In this document: positions 24,947 through 33,479 of the stretch, piece by piece
Numbering within the stretch: the first letter of the stretch is position 1
How the letters are laid out: each line of letters starts with the position of its first letter
NCBI GenBank assembly: GCA_964390005.1
Contig: CAYMGM010000007.1
Span: 13,451 to 77,450, forward strand
Direction: 5' to 3'
Length of the DNA stretch: 64,000 nt
From: CAYMGM01 sp964390005
GTDB lineage: Bacteria > Pseudomonadota > Alphaproteobacteria > UBA9219
The notes under the pieces: model-generated
The model's database searches: none
What the model saw: the letters and a program-made list of their open reading frames with translations, nothing else
Told to the model about the DNA's origin: nothing
Made by a program: the position numbers and the translations under genes

Positions 24947-25834
24947 ATGCGTGTCCTTCCCTTCCTTTTATGGATTGTTCTGTCGCTTGTGCAAACAAGC
25001 GCGGCCTTTGCCGAGGAGCGCGAGCTGACCTATGGAAGCTTGCATGCTGTTGCTTGGTTGCCCGACCAAAGCTTTGCGAGCCCTAGCCCCGTTCTTCTTT
25101 TTTCTCATGGCTTTCACGGTTGCGCGACGCAATCGCGTTATCTGACAAAGGGCCTTGCTGCTGCGGGCTATATCGTGATCGCCCCCGATCATGCCGATGC
25201 CGTTTGTCATGACGGTCCAGCAGCCCTTCGCGACAAAAGCGATGAGCCCTTTCGTGCACCTGAAAGCTGGACAGATCAAACGTACCAAAACCGCGCCGAC
25301 GATTTGCGCCAACTTATCCAAGCGGCGCAAACAGATCCCACCTTTGCCGGAAAAGCCGATTGGTCTCGCCTTGGACTTATGGGGCATTCGTTGGGTGGCT
25401 ATACCGTGCTGGGTTTGGGTGGCGCGTGGCCGAGCTGGCGCTTGGGCGGCGTCAAAGCCATTCTGGCGCTTTCGCCTTATGCTCTGCCTTTCAATCTGCA
25501 TGGGGCTTTGCACGATCTTTCGGCGCCTGTCATGTATCTAACCGGAACACGCGACCGCTTTATCAAGCCCTTTTTACGCGGGGAAAAAGGAACGTTTGAA
25601 CAATCGCCCGTGCCTAAGTTTTATGTCGAGTTTGAAGGCGCGCGCCATCTTTCATTTTCCGATCGCGGCAGCGATGATGAGCACAAGCTAATCCTTGCCT
25701 ATAGCCGCGGCTTTTTGGATATGTTTTTAAAAAGCGCGCCCCTGCCAGCTTTCTTCCGCGCCAAAGGCCCCAAAGGAATCGCGCGATATGCGGTTCAGAT
25801 TCCAGCGACACGCTTTCCGCAAGAGCTGCCCTGA
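24947..25834 (+). CDS. Secreted alpha/beta hydrolase (dienelactone hydrolase/PAF-acetylhydrolase-like)
   Basis: 295 residues with a signal peptide (MRVLPFLLWIVLSLVQTSAAFA), so probably periplasmic. FSHGFHGCATQSRYL is the oxyanion strand-loop, GHSLGGYTVLG the nucleophile elbow, TGTRDRF carries a candidate acid and GARHLSF the catalytic His. GAGAGG lies upstream of the ATG. The substrate is unknown. It is divergent from the broken hydrolase across a short gap. Confidence 0.82.
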   Translation: MRVLPFLLWIVLSLVQTSAAFAEERELTYGSLHAVAWLPDQSFASPSPVLLFSHGFHGCATQSRYLTKGLAAAGYIVIAPDHADAVCHDGPAALRDKSDEPFRAPESWTDQTYQNRADDLRQLIQAAQTDPTFAGKADWSRLGLMGHSLGGYTVLGLGGAWPSWRLGGVKAILALSPYALPFNLHGALHDLSAPVMYLTGTRDRFIKPFLRGEKGTFEQSPVPKFYVEFEGARHLSFSDRGSDDEHKLILAYSRGFLDMFLKSAPLPAFFRAKGPKGIARYAVQIPATRFPQELP

Positions 25835-25840
25835 CGAGCG

Positions 25841-26869
25841 TCAGCGCCGCCCCGCAACCAACATAGCCGTGCGCAAAAACAATTGGCCGCAAACAACTTG
25901 GTCTGGGGTTCCTGTACGTTTGACGGCAGCTTCGGTTTCATAGAAACGCTCTAAAACGCTGCCCAACGTCGTCACCGGCCAGATCGAGACTTGACGCGCC
26001 ATAGGCTCGGTCATTTTCCAAAAAACTTTGGGCTGAAGTTTGCCGACAGCCTCGGCAGCGGACAGGCCTTTGTCGTAATGCGCGCGCGCTTGCTGCAGGC
26101 GCATGAAATGACGCTGCGCCGCGCGCAAAAGCGCAACGGCAGAGGTTTGCTCTTCCCACAAATGATCCAAAAGCGGCCCGATACGTTTCACGTCACCCGA
26201 AGCCGTTGCCATCACCAAATCATCGCCCGCCGCCGCCGCCGCGTCTTCGATAATCGCGCGCACATCGTCCATTGAAACGGCTTCTTTGCCGTGAGCGTAA
26301 AGAGACAATTTTTCGATTTCGCTGCGCATCGCGCCGCGGTCCGGCGGCAAAAGCGGGGCAAGCTCCATCAAGACGTCACGGGGAATGGTAAGCCCGCCTT
26401 CTTTCAACTGATCAATAATTTGACGCGCCCGCGCGCCCGCATCGTCCAAATAGCACGGGATCGGAAAGGCGGAATCGGGGCCATTTTCAACGGCGGCGCG
26501 TAGCTTTGATTTTCGATCCAGATCGCCCGCTTCGATCAAAAGCAAACTGTCAGACGGCGGCAAATCGGCCAAAAGCTTTGAGACAGCGCCCGAAAGAGAA
26601 TCCGGCGCACCGGGAATCCAAACAAGTCGCCGCCCGCCAACCAAGGATTGAGAAGCCATTTCATCATAAAGCGACGCAGGATCCGAAAGGCTGTCGGCAG
26701 GCAAACGCGCCACGCAAAACGGATCATCGATTTGAGCGACCGTTTTTTTCGCGATTTCTTGCGCACGTTCCTTCACAAGCCCGGCATCGGGCCCATAAAT
26801 CAACACGACACGCGCCGCCGGATTGGGGGCTTTCAGAAAGGCTGTGACTTGGTTGTTGGTTGGTTTCAT
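25841..26869 (-). CDS. holA: DNA polymerase III subunit delta
   Basis: 342 residues, full length for HolA. VVLIYGPDAGLVKERAQEIA is the N-terminal Walker-like strand and loop of delta (without a working P-loop), RRLVWIPGA and LLIEAGDLDRKSKLR follow, and the C-terminus has ATASGDVKRIGPLLDHLWEE and AAQRHFMRLQQAR. It opens the beta clamp within the clamp loader. In many Alphaproteobacteria holA lies beside parB and lptE; here about 2 kb of unusual material separates it from lptE. Confidence 0.93.
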   Translation of the reverse strand: MKPTNNQVTAFLKAPNPAARVVLIYGPDAGLVKERAQEIAKKTVAQIDDPFCVARLPADSLSDPASLYDEMASQSLVGGRRLVWIPGAPDSLSGAVSKLLADLPPSDSLLLIEAGDLDRKSKLRAAVENGPDSAFPIPCYLDDAGARARQIIDQLKEGGLTIPRDVLMELAPLLPPDRGAMRSEIEKLSLYAHGKEAVSMDDVRAIIEDAAAAAGDDLVMATASGDVKRIGPLLDHLWEEQTSAVALLRAAQRHFMRLQQARAHYDKGLSAAEAVGKLQPKVFWKMTEPMARQVSIWPVTTLGSVLERFYETEAAVKRTGTPDQVVCGQLFLRTAMLVAGRR

Positions 26870-27001
26870 AGCGGCATTTTGTCAGGCCTTGGGCTTAAAC
26901 AAAAGGGCTGTTTCCGGCAGATTTTTCAAAAAAAGACATTTTGACCACGTTTTTGCCATATTTCGGCGTTTCCATAAGAAATCGACAAAAGACATGAAAG
27001 T

Positions 27002-27031
27002 TTTGACGATTGGGCGGGCAAAGGCTTACGC
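27002..27031 (+). promoter_or_regulatory. Predicted sigma-70-like promoter of the 27.1 kb RNA
   Basis: TTGACG at 27002-27007 (-35) and TACGCT 18 bases on (-10). A start near 27038 would give a transcript of about 180 nt ending at the terminator 27194-27220. Confidence 0.45.
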
Positions 27032-27037
27032 TCATGA

Positions 27038-27220
27038 AGTCAGGTCAATGAAGTCAGAAAAAACGAGACCATAAGTTAATCGGTCGCAAGGCCAAAGGAA
27101 CAAAGACCAATGTTGCAGAAGAACATTCTAGTTAGTCAGGCGCTGGGAACGGGGCGATCATCATAGGATCGCACGACCGTCCAGCGCATACCAAGGTCCC
27201 TTTCGGGGCCTTTTTTGTTG
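27038..27220 (+). ncRNA. Candidate structured RNA or long leader with intrinsic terminator
   Basis: A 380-base gap holds nested complementary segments: GCGCTGG...CCAGCGC (about 27140-27187) enclosing ACGG...CCGT and GCGATC...GATCGC. A smaller ATGTT...AACAT hairpin lies before it and a T-tailed hairpin after it. No open frame of note covers it. It may be a free small RNA of about 180 nt or a terminator-controlled leader of the gene at 27251. The class is not recognised; 6S RNA was considered because of the size, but no conserved sequence could be matched. Confidence 0.5.
27194..27220 (+). terminator. Intrinsic terminator
   Basis: AAGGTCCC, TTTC, GGGGCCTTTTTT: stem followed by T tract, 30 bases before the start of the 27251 gene. 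Either it ends the upstream RNA or it works as an attenuator. Confidence 0.8.
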
Positions 27221-27250
27221 CCAAAAGGTTACGAGACAAGGAGAGACACG

Positions 27251-28111
27251 ATGCAAATCACGACCGAGCGCTACCAAGAAGCCGCCCAAGAAATTGAAAA
27301 GACGATCCGCCGCGTACAGGCCATAACACCAGAAACAGCTCAAGAACGGCGTGAACGGCGTCTTGCAGCAATAGCGCATCTGGAGGAAGCACGGATTGAA
27401 CGTATAAAAGATCAAGATCCACGCCAGACAATCCATAAAGCTTTTGCCGAGACGATTAATGAAGACAGTTACCAAATGGGAAGATCACGTACGTGCCCAG
27501 ACAAAGAAATCAGTCAGATGTGGGCGGCTATGACGGGTGAAAGTTTCACGATTTCCGCCGCTCATTTTTTTATGGGCAAGATTGCCGCTTATCGCGCTGA
27601 ACCTGCTTTTTACCAAGAAAGCGACATCAAGCCTTACCGTCGCGAAGCTTACAATTATATGGTGGACGCAGGGGTTCGTGAATCATGGCATTTAGCTTAT
27701 TACTTGGGAATCACACCGGAAGATTACCAAACCGCAACCGGAGAGAGCTTTGAGCAAACCAGAGCTAAACATTATTTCTGGAAAGTCGCGCGACGGCACG
27801 CCAAAGGAGAGACCATTATTTGGAGCGAAACAAACGGCGCGATGAAAAATGGCCAATCAAAAGATATGGATTTAATGGAAGCTTTGATTAATGCCGCCGC
27901 GGCTGGCGTGAAAACAGAAGCGGATCTGCCTAAGATTCTGGGCGTCACAGGTCGCGAATGGAAACGTCGCACTGGCCATGCCTTTATCCCTATGCAGGGC
28001 GAAAAAAAGCGGGTCGGTCAACTGCGTCAAAAATCCGGAAAGACGGAGGCGTTTCATTCTTTTTCCTTACAGCAACCCCTTTCCTATGCCCCAGCCTGCA
28101 CGCACGGCTGA
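27251..28111 (+). CDS. Hypothetical protein with repeated TGxxF-type motif
   Basis: 286 residues from the ATG at 27251, which has AAGGAGAG seven bases upstream. The first 60 residues are a charged coiled coil. A motif recurs: MWAAMTGESFT, LGITPEDYQTATGESFEQTR and LGVTGREWKRRTGHAFIPMQ. The last two share LG[IV]T-x3-[YW]-x3-TG-x-[SA]-F, suggesting small helical repeats. No signal peptide, no family recognised. The terminator-ending RNA directly upstream may regulate it. Confidence 0.6.
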   Translation: MQITTERYQEAAQEIEKTIRRVQAITPETAQERRERRLAAIAHLEEARIERIKDQDPRQTIHKAFAETINEDSYQMGRSRTCPDKEISQMWAAMTGESFTISAAHFFMGKIAAYRAEPAFYQESDIKPYRREAYNYMVDAGVRESWHLAYYLGITPEDYQTATGESFEQTRAKHYFWKVARRHAKGETIIWSETNGAMKNGQSKDMDLMEALINAAAAGVKTEADLPKILGVTGREWKRRTGHAFIPMQGEKKRVGQLRQKSGKTEAFHSFSLQQPLSYAPACTHG

Positions 28112-28286
28112 CCAGACTGGGCAGGTGGTGGCTATCTTGAAGGCACTTCCGCTATACATGGGCTTGCTGAGAGGTACAGCTCTGGCAGCCCATGAAACGC
28201 GGTCAAACAAAGACAGCCTTGTTGTTATCCGTAAAAATCGATATGAGAGTATATTCTATTCTTTTCGATGAAAGACGGGTTCTTTT

Positions 28287-28986
28287 ATGACCATGATCCC
28301 CTGCCCGAAATGCGGCGCGGCCTTAAGTCCAAGCGCTAAAAAATGCCCACACTGCGGAGAGGCTTTAAGCAACGGATCGCCAGCCTTGCCGTGTTTGTGG
28401 AACGCTTCTTGATGTCAGTAAACATCGGTACAGAATCTACTGGACGTCTGGATATACCGCTTCGGAAAATATCAGCGGCGATATTGACGTCCGTAAAAAC
28501 ACCTCGTCCTCAATTCATCATGTTCCCTGCCCCCATTGCGGCGAGCCCGAACCGCTGAGAAACTATTGGACAGAGACTTTCCCCGGAGCCTGCTTCGCGC
28601 TTCTTGCCTTCCTCAACGTTATCGGGGGAACAGCCCTTTGCTTAACGTTGACGGGGATTCTTAGCCTCTTAATCGGCATTATTTCTAAACAGCCGGGAAC
28701 TTGGTTGCCTCTCCCCGGATTTATAAGGTTCTCGTTAAGCACAATCGTTGTTATCGTTGTTGGTCTGGCCACCCTAACTTGCTTTGTTCGATTGTTCGCC
28801 CGACTGCGGCGCCTCCTCAAAAAGAATCCTTATGGTCTGCCCCACGCCGGAAAAGACGCGGTTCTTCATTTGCTGTTTTTTATCGTTGTGTATGGAGCCG
28901 GATATACGCTTTGTTTCACGCCGGGTTTGGCGGAACATGTTCTTGATCTGATCTCCGCGACGGGAACGCGTCTTGGGACGCCTTAA
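28287..28986 (+). pseudogene. Zinc-ribbon membrane protein, frameshifted
   Basis: The ATG at 28287 begins a double zinc ribbon (CPKCGAALS, CPHCGEAL) that stops at 28410. In another frame, beginning after the TAA at 28366, the sequence continues PCRVCGTLLDVSKHRYRIYW, a middle soluble part, another CPHCG, and three hydrophobic segments (LLAFLNVIGGTALCLTLTG, LSTIVVIVVGLATLTCFV, LHLLFFIVVYGAGYTLCF) to a stop at 28984-28986. A single-base shift between 28369 and 28409 joins the two into one protein of about 230 residues. It could be a mutation, a sequence error or, less likely, programmed frameshifting. Confidence 0.65.
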
Positions 28987-28997
28987 AGCCTCGTCGC

Positions 28998-29555
28998 TTA
29001 TTTTTCAGATGACGGCGTTTCGTCTTGAGGCGGCTCTTCTTGATAGGTCGCGTAATAAAGGCTTATGCGGTTGACGATTTGCTCGGCCACTTCTTTAACG
29101 GCACGATCTACGGCATCTTCATGCGCGGCAAGCGTTCCGTACTGGGCGCTAAGCTTGCTATAGCCCACGACGCTGTGCGCGGTCCCCGCTAATAATTTCT
29201 TTCCGTCATGGTCGCGCAGCATGTATTCAGCCCACATGTTCAGCTCACGCCGCGAAGCCGTGCTGTCTTTTTGAATGCCAAGATCGACTTCGCTGGTCCG
29301 CAAAGAAACATTAAGCGTCGCCGTCGTCTCAGACGGACGGCCCTTGCCGTACATACGATCGATCAAGTGATTGCGCAGTTGCTGGCCTTGGCGGTCAGGA
29401 ATGCTGGCGATGGCCACTTGATTCATTTGCGCGGCGACAACCGGATCGCCCGAAGCGCTGGCTTTGCCATAAATAGGTTGAAAACCGCAAGCAGGCAGGG
29501 AAAGGCAAAGCGCGGCAAGAAGCGTTAGCTTTTTGAAGTTTGCAAAACGTTTCAT
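28998..29555 (-). CDS. lptE: LPS-assembly lipoprotein LptE
   Basis: 185 residues. Signal sequence with lipobox LPAC (Cys at 22) followed by GFQPIYG, the hallmark of LptE, the outer-membrane plug partner of LptD. Later QLRNHLIDRM and VDRAVKEVAEQIVNRISLYY match the family. Its stop lies just after the end of the convergent broken zinc-ribbon gene. leuS lies immediately upstream on the same strand, the usual leuS-lptE order. Confidence 0.9.
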   Translation of the reverse strand: MKRFANFKKLTLLAALCLSLPACGFQPIYGKASASGDPVVAAQMNQVAIASIPDRQGQQLRNHLIDRMYGKGRPSETTATLNVSLRTSEVDLGIQKDSTASRRELNMWAEYMLRDHDGKKLLAGTAHSVVGYSKLSAQYGTLAAHEDAVDRAVKEVAEQIVNRISLYYATYQEEPPQDETPSSEK

Positions 29556-29582
29556 GGACGCGCTTCCCCTTCCCTGTTTTCT

Positions 29583-32171
29583 TTAGGCTGCGACGATGTT
29601 CACGATACGATTGGGCACAACGATCACTTTACGGATCGTCTTGCCATCAAGCGCACGCTGCACATTGTCGTTTTGTTGCGCCAAGGTTTCGGCCTGCTTG
29701 GCATCCACATCGCGCGGCATTTGAAGCGTCGCACGCAGTTTGCCGTTGACCTGAACCGCGATGGTCACTTCGTCTTCGACCAAAAGCGCCGGATCAGCTT
29801 TTGGCCACGGCGTGACGGTCAGGCTTTCGCTGTGACCTAAACGCTGCCAGATTTCTTCCGTGATATGCGGCAACATCGGATTCAACAAACGCACTAAGGT
29901 TTCGACCCCTTCGCGCAAAACGAATGGCGCGCCTTTGTCATCGGCAGGCAAAGCGTCAAGCGTGTTGGTCAGTTCGCGCATACGTGCAACCGCACGGTTG
30001 AAACGGAACTTTTCGATATCGTCCGTCATCCCGGCAATCGCTTTATGAATCGCGGCCCGCGCTTCTTGGCAAGCAAGCGACAAATCGGCAGGCATCGCCG
30101 CACCCGCGGGGGCTAAGGCGACCTGCGGCTCTGTTGCCACTTTCCACAAGCGATTGACATAACGCCACGCGCCATCGACGCCCGCCGTTGTCCATTCCAA
30201 ATCACGCTCAGGCGGGCTGTCGGACAGCATGAACAAACGCGCGGTATCGGCACCGTACGATCCAATGATCGCGCCGGGATCGACAACGTTCTTTTTCGAT
30301 TTGCTCATGACCTCGATGCGGCCCACTTTGACCGGGCGGCCCGTTTCGGTGTGCACCGCTGTGCCGTCGGGGTTTTTCTTGACCTCTTCCGGGTACAGCC
30401 ATTTGCCGTTTTCATCCTTATAGGATTCATGGCAAACCATGCCCTGTGTGAACAGGCCTGTGAACGGCTCATCCATATTGATGTGACCCGTCGCATGCAT
30501 CGCGCGCGTAAAGAAACGCGCGTAAAGCAAATGCAAGATCGCATGCTCGACACCGCCGACATATTGATCGACCGGCATCCAGTAATTGACCTCGGTCGGA
30601 TCCAGCGGCTTGTCTTCCAGCGTGGCCGAGCAATAACGCGCAAAATACCAGCTTGAATCCACAAAGGTATCGCACGTATCGGTGACGCGCTGCGCGTCTT
30701 GACCGCAAACGGGGCACGTCACATGCTTCCATGTGGGATGGCGATCCAGCGGGTTGGTCGGTTGATCAAACGTCACGTCCTCGGGCAGTTTCACGGGCAG
30801 GTCTTTTTCCGGCACCGGCACCATGCCGCAATGCGGGCAGTTGATAATGGGAATGGGGCATCCCCAATAGCGTTGACGGCTGATGCACCAATCGCGCAGG
30901 CGGAATTGTGTGACCCCCTCGCCCAGATCCAGCGCTTTGATCTTTTCGATGGCTTTCTTCTTCGCGGCATCGACATCAAGCCCATCCAGAAAATCGGAAT
31001 GATAGGCTTTGCCGGGGCCGACATAAGCTTCATTGCCAACCTCAAAAGTCTCGGGATTTTCGCCGGGCGGCAACACAACGGCCTTGACCGGCAACCCGTA
31101 TTTGCGGGCAAAATCCAAATCGCGTTGGTCGTGCGCCGGGCACCCAAAAATCGCGCCCGTGCCATATTCCATCAAAACGAAGTTCGCGACATAAACCGGG
31201 ACGGTCCAGGTCGGATCGAAAGGATGCTTCACGGAAAGCGGCGTTTGATAGCCAAGCTTTTCGCCCGTTTCGATGGTGACTTCGCTGGTGCCGGTGCGAT
31301 TGCATTCTTCAATAAAGGCCTGAAGCTTGGGGTCGTTTTTCGCGGCGGCCAAAGCCAAAGGATGATTGGCCGACACGGCCAAAAAGGACGCACCAAAAAG
31401 CGTGTCGGGGCGCGTGGTGAACACTTCAACCGCATCGCTGTCATAGCCAGCTTGCGGCGAAGCCAGCTTAAAGCGAACCAAAGCGCCTTCGGATTTGCCG
31501 ATCCAGTTTTCTTGCATCAAGCGCACTTTTTCGGGCCAGCGATCCAGCGTTTTCAGCGCTTGAAGCAAATCGTCGGCGTACGCGGTGATCTTCAAAAACC
31601 ACTGCGACAATTTACGCTTTTCAACCAAAGCGCCCGAGCGCCAACCACGGCCATCAATAACCTGCTCGTTCGCCAAAACGGTGTTATCGACAGGATCCCA
31701 ATTGGCCCAGGCTTCTTTGCGGTAAACAAGACCCGCCTTCAAGAAATCCAAAAACAGCTTTTGCTGATGCTTATAGTAAGAGGCGTCGCACGTCGCCAGT
31801 TCACGGTCCCAATCCAGCGACAAGCCCATACGGACCAGCTCGGCCTTCATGTTTTTGATGTTATCATAGGTCCACGTGGCCGGATGTGTCCCGCGATCGC
31901 GTGCCGCGTTTTCGGCGGGCAAACCAAAAGCATCCCAGCCCATGGGGTGAAGAACGTTAAAACCCTGCGCCCGTTTGTAACGCGCAACCACATCGCCCAG
32001 CGTATAATTCCGCACATGGCCCATATGAATACGGCCCGACGGATAAGGGAGCATCGACAGCGCATAATATTTGGGGCGCGATAGATCGACCTCGGCTTTG
32101 AAGCTTTTGTGGTCGTTCCAAAATTTTTGCCACTTTTCTTCCGTGGCGTGGACATTATAGCGTTCGGACAT
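29583..32171 (-). CDS. leuS: Leucyl-tRNA synthetase
   Basis: 862 residues from the ATG at 32171 (MSERYNVHATEEKWQKFW); the frame is open to 32240 but the extra 23 residues are unlike the family. Class Ia signatures: YPSGRIHMGHVRNYTLGD (HIGH) and VMSKSKKNVVDPG (KMSKS). CP1 editing region with TTRPDTLFGASFLAVSANHP, zinc-like CPHCG and CPVCG knots, WYFARYCSATLED. It charges tRNA-Leu. lptE and holA downstream probably belong to the same conserved group. Confidence 0.97.
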   Translation of the reverse strand: MSERYNVHATEEKWQKFWNDHKSFKAEVDLSRPKYYALSMLPYPSGRIHMGHVRNYTLGDVVARYKRAQGFNVLHPMGWDAFGLPAENAARDRGTHPATWTYDNIKNMKAELVRMGLSLDWDRELATCDASYYKHQQKLFLDFLKAGLVYRKEAWANWDPVDNTVLANEQVIDGRGWRSGALVEKRKLSQWFLKITAYADDLLQALKTLDRWPEKVRLMQENWIGKSEGALVRFKLASPQAGYDSDAVEVFTTRPDTLFGASFLAVSANHPLALAAAKNDPKLQAFIEECNRTGTSEVTIETGEKLGYQTPLSVKHPFDPTWTVPVYVANFVLMEYGTGAIFGCPAHDQRDLDFARKYGLPVKAVVLPPGENPETFEVGNEAYVGPGKAYHSDFLDGLDVDAAKKKAIEKIKALDLGEGVTQFRLRDWCISRQRYWGCPIPIINCPHCGMVPVPEKDLPVKLPEDVTFDQPTNPLDRHPTWKHVTCPVCGQDAQRVTDTCDTFVDSSWYFARYCSATLEDKPLDPTEVNYWMPVDQYVGGVEHAILHLLYARFFTRAMHATGHINMDEPFTGLFTQGMVCHESYKDENGKWLYPEEVKKNPDGTAVHTETGRPVKVGRIEVMSKSKKNVVDPGAIIGSYGADTARLFMLSDSPPERDLEWTTAGVDGAWRYVNRLWKVATEPQVALAPAGAAMPADLSLACQEARAAIHKAIAGMTDDIEKFRFNRAVARMRELTNTLDALPADDKGAPFVLREGVETLVRLLNPMLPHITEEIWQRLGHSESLTVTPWPKADPALLVEDEVTIAVQVNGKLRATLQMPRDVDAKQAETLAQQNDNVQRALDGKTIRKVIVVPNRIVNIVAA

Positions 32172-32339
32172 TTGGTTAACGTGCTTCTTCAAACAAGTGA
32201 AAGGGAGCCACACTTTAGGGCACAAAGACGCAAGCTGCAAGAAGAGGCCTGCCCCGAAATTATTCGTTTTTCTTCTCTCTCGGGCTTAAATCGGATAAAA
32301 GGGAAGAATATGAAATGAATGCTTTAAAGGAGCTATCAA

Positions 32340-32612
32340 ATGCGCCTTCCCTTTTTATCACGTTTTCTTCCTGCCGCCGTGTTGGCCGCTGCATTAAGCC
32401 CTGTTTTAGCCTTAGCCCAGCAGGCGCCTTCGCCTTCTGTTGAATATATTCCGGGAATAAATCCAAAAGCCCTCCCGGCCCCTTCTCCTCTTGATCCTAA
32501 AAGGATAGAGATCCAAGGAAAAGTCGTCACATTTGAACGTCCCGATAATACTCTATTAACCCGCTCAACGCTCGAAGCCACGGCTTACTCAAGCACAACA
32601 GCGCAGCCATAA
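32340..32612 (+). CDS. Small secreted protein of unknown function
   Basis: 90 residues with a clear signal peptide (LPAAVLAAALSPVLALAQ), probably cut after ALA. AAGGAG lies seven bases before the ATG. The mature part, about 65 residues, is Pro-rich (PSPSVEYIPGINPKALPAPS) with a short VVTFERPDN strand. No family recognised. A hairpin terminator follows. Confidence 0.65.
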   Translation: MRLPFLSRFLPAAVLAAALSPVLALAQQAPSPSVEYIPGINPKALPAPSPLDPKRIEIQGKVVTFERPDNTLLTRSTLEATAYSSTTAQP

Positions 32613-32617
32613 AGGAA

Positions 32618-32638
32618 AAGGGGGCCCAAAGCCCCCTT
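32618..32638. terminator. Hairpin between convergent genes
   Basis: AAGGGGGC, five-base loop, GCCCCCTT between the small secreted protein and the DUF3576 gene; no long T tract but well placed to serve both. Confidence 0.6.
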
Positions 32639-32655
32639 CCCTGAATGCCGATCCC

Positions 32656-33222
32656 TTATTTAAACTCTTTCTGCGCCAAACGCATTTGGCGGGCCCGCGT
32701 TAAGATTGTCTCTTCGATCGAGCTTGCCGTTGTCGGCGCCACGCTGGCATCAACCCAAGCGCCCTTCGGCCCTTGCTTGATTTGGCGGAAAACCGAGACT
32801 TTGACGCCATCGGCGCGCAAATCGCGGTCCATAATAAAGATGTTCAGCTTCATACGGGTCTCAGGCGTTTCGGGCGCGCTGTACCAATCGGTCGTAATCA
32901 CGCCGCCAAAGGGATCGGCCGAGGCAATCGGTAAAAAGCCAACAACATCAAGGGCCGCACGCCATAAAAAGCCGTTGACGCCGATGCCTGAGTTCTCTTT
33001 TTTATCTTTACCGCCCAGCAAATCATAGCCGCCTGTATCGCTCATCAGGCTGCCGTTCTTATAAAGGTCTTGTTTGGTCTTATCGTCATATTTGTTTTCT
33101 GACGAAAGGCCCAGGCTTGAGCAGGCGGAAAGCCCGAAAACAAGCGCAAGTGACAGCAAAACAGGCCGGGCCGAAGCGAAAACAGCGCGCGCCGGGAGGC
33201 AGGAATTCGTTACTTTTTTCAT
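32656..33222 (-). CDS. DUF3576-family lipoprotein
   Basis: 188 residues from the ATG at 33222. Signal sequence with lipobox-like SAC (LALVFGLSAC). The block GVNGFLWRAALDVVGFLPIA-SADPFGGVITTDWYS and the C-terminal EETILTRARQMRLAQKEF are characteristic of DUF3576, a family seen in Alphaproteobacteria. The function is unknown; in related genomes it is often found near leuS and lptE and thought to act at the cell envelope. Confidence 0.85.
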   Translation of the reverse strand: MKKVTNSCLPARAVFASARPVLLSLALVFGLSACSSLGLSSENKYDDKTKQDLYKNGSLMSDTGGYDLLGGKDKKENSGIGVNGFLWRAALDVVGFLPIASADPFGGVITTDWYSAPETPETRMKLNIFIMDRDLRADGVKVSVFRQIKQGPKGAWVDASVAPTTASSIEETILTRARQMRLAQKEFK

Positions 33223-33479
33223 GATAAGCTCACGTGAAGTTAAGAAATACCCCTCCCCGGAAATCGGCAAAAACACGTTATAAGACAATGTGTTGCGCGA
33301 AAATCCATGGTTAACGGGCTTGTGACGATTATGCCACACCGTATGGGCGAGTCGAGAAAAAAAGCATTTCAGACTTGTTTGGGCAAATCAACTGCTCCAT
33401 TTTCAATGCGACGGGGCGATCCGCCCTCTCAAGTCAAGTATCGTTCAACACATTATCCATCCACAGAGGGGGATAGCAC

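Noticed and set aside
26185..26205. Second parS-like site (CGTTTCACGTCACCCG)
   Set aside because: Only the left half matches; the palindrome is broken in the right half.
27038..27220. Firm assignment as 6S RNA
   Set aside because: Only the length fits; the long hairpin with central bubble and conserved sequence could not be confirmed by eye.
30699..32084. Rightward 461-codon open frame
   Set aside because: Lies wholly antisense to leuS; its residues are Arg/His-rich as expected of a reverse frame, and there is no start signal.
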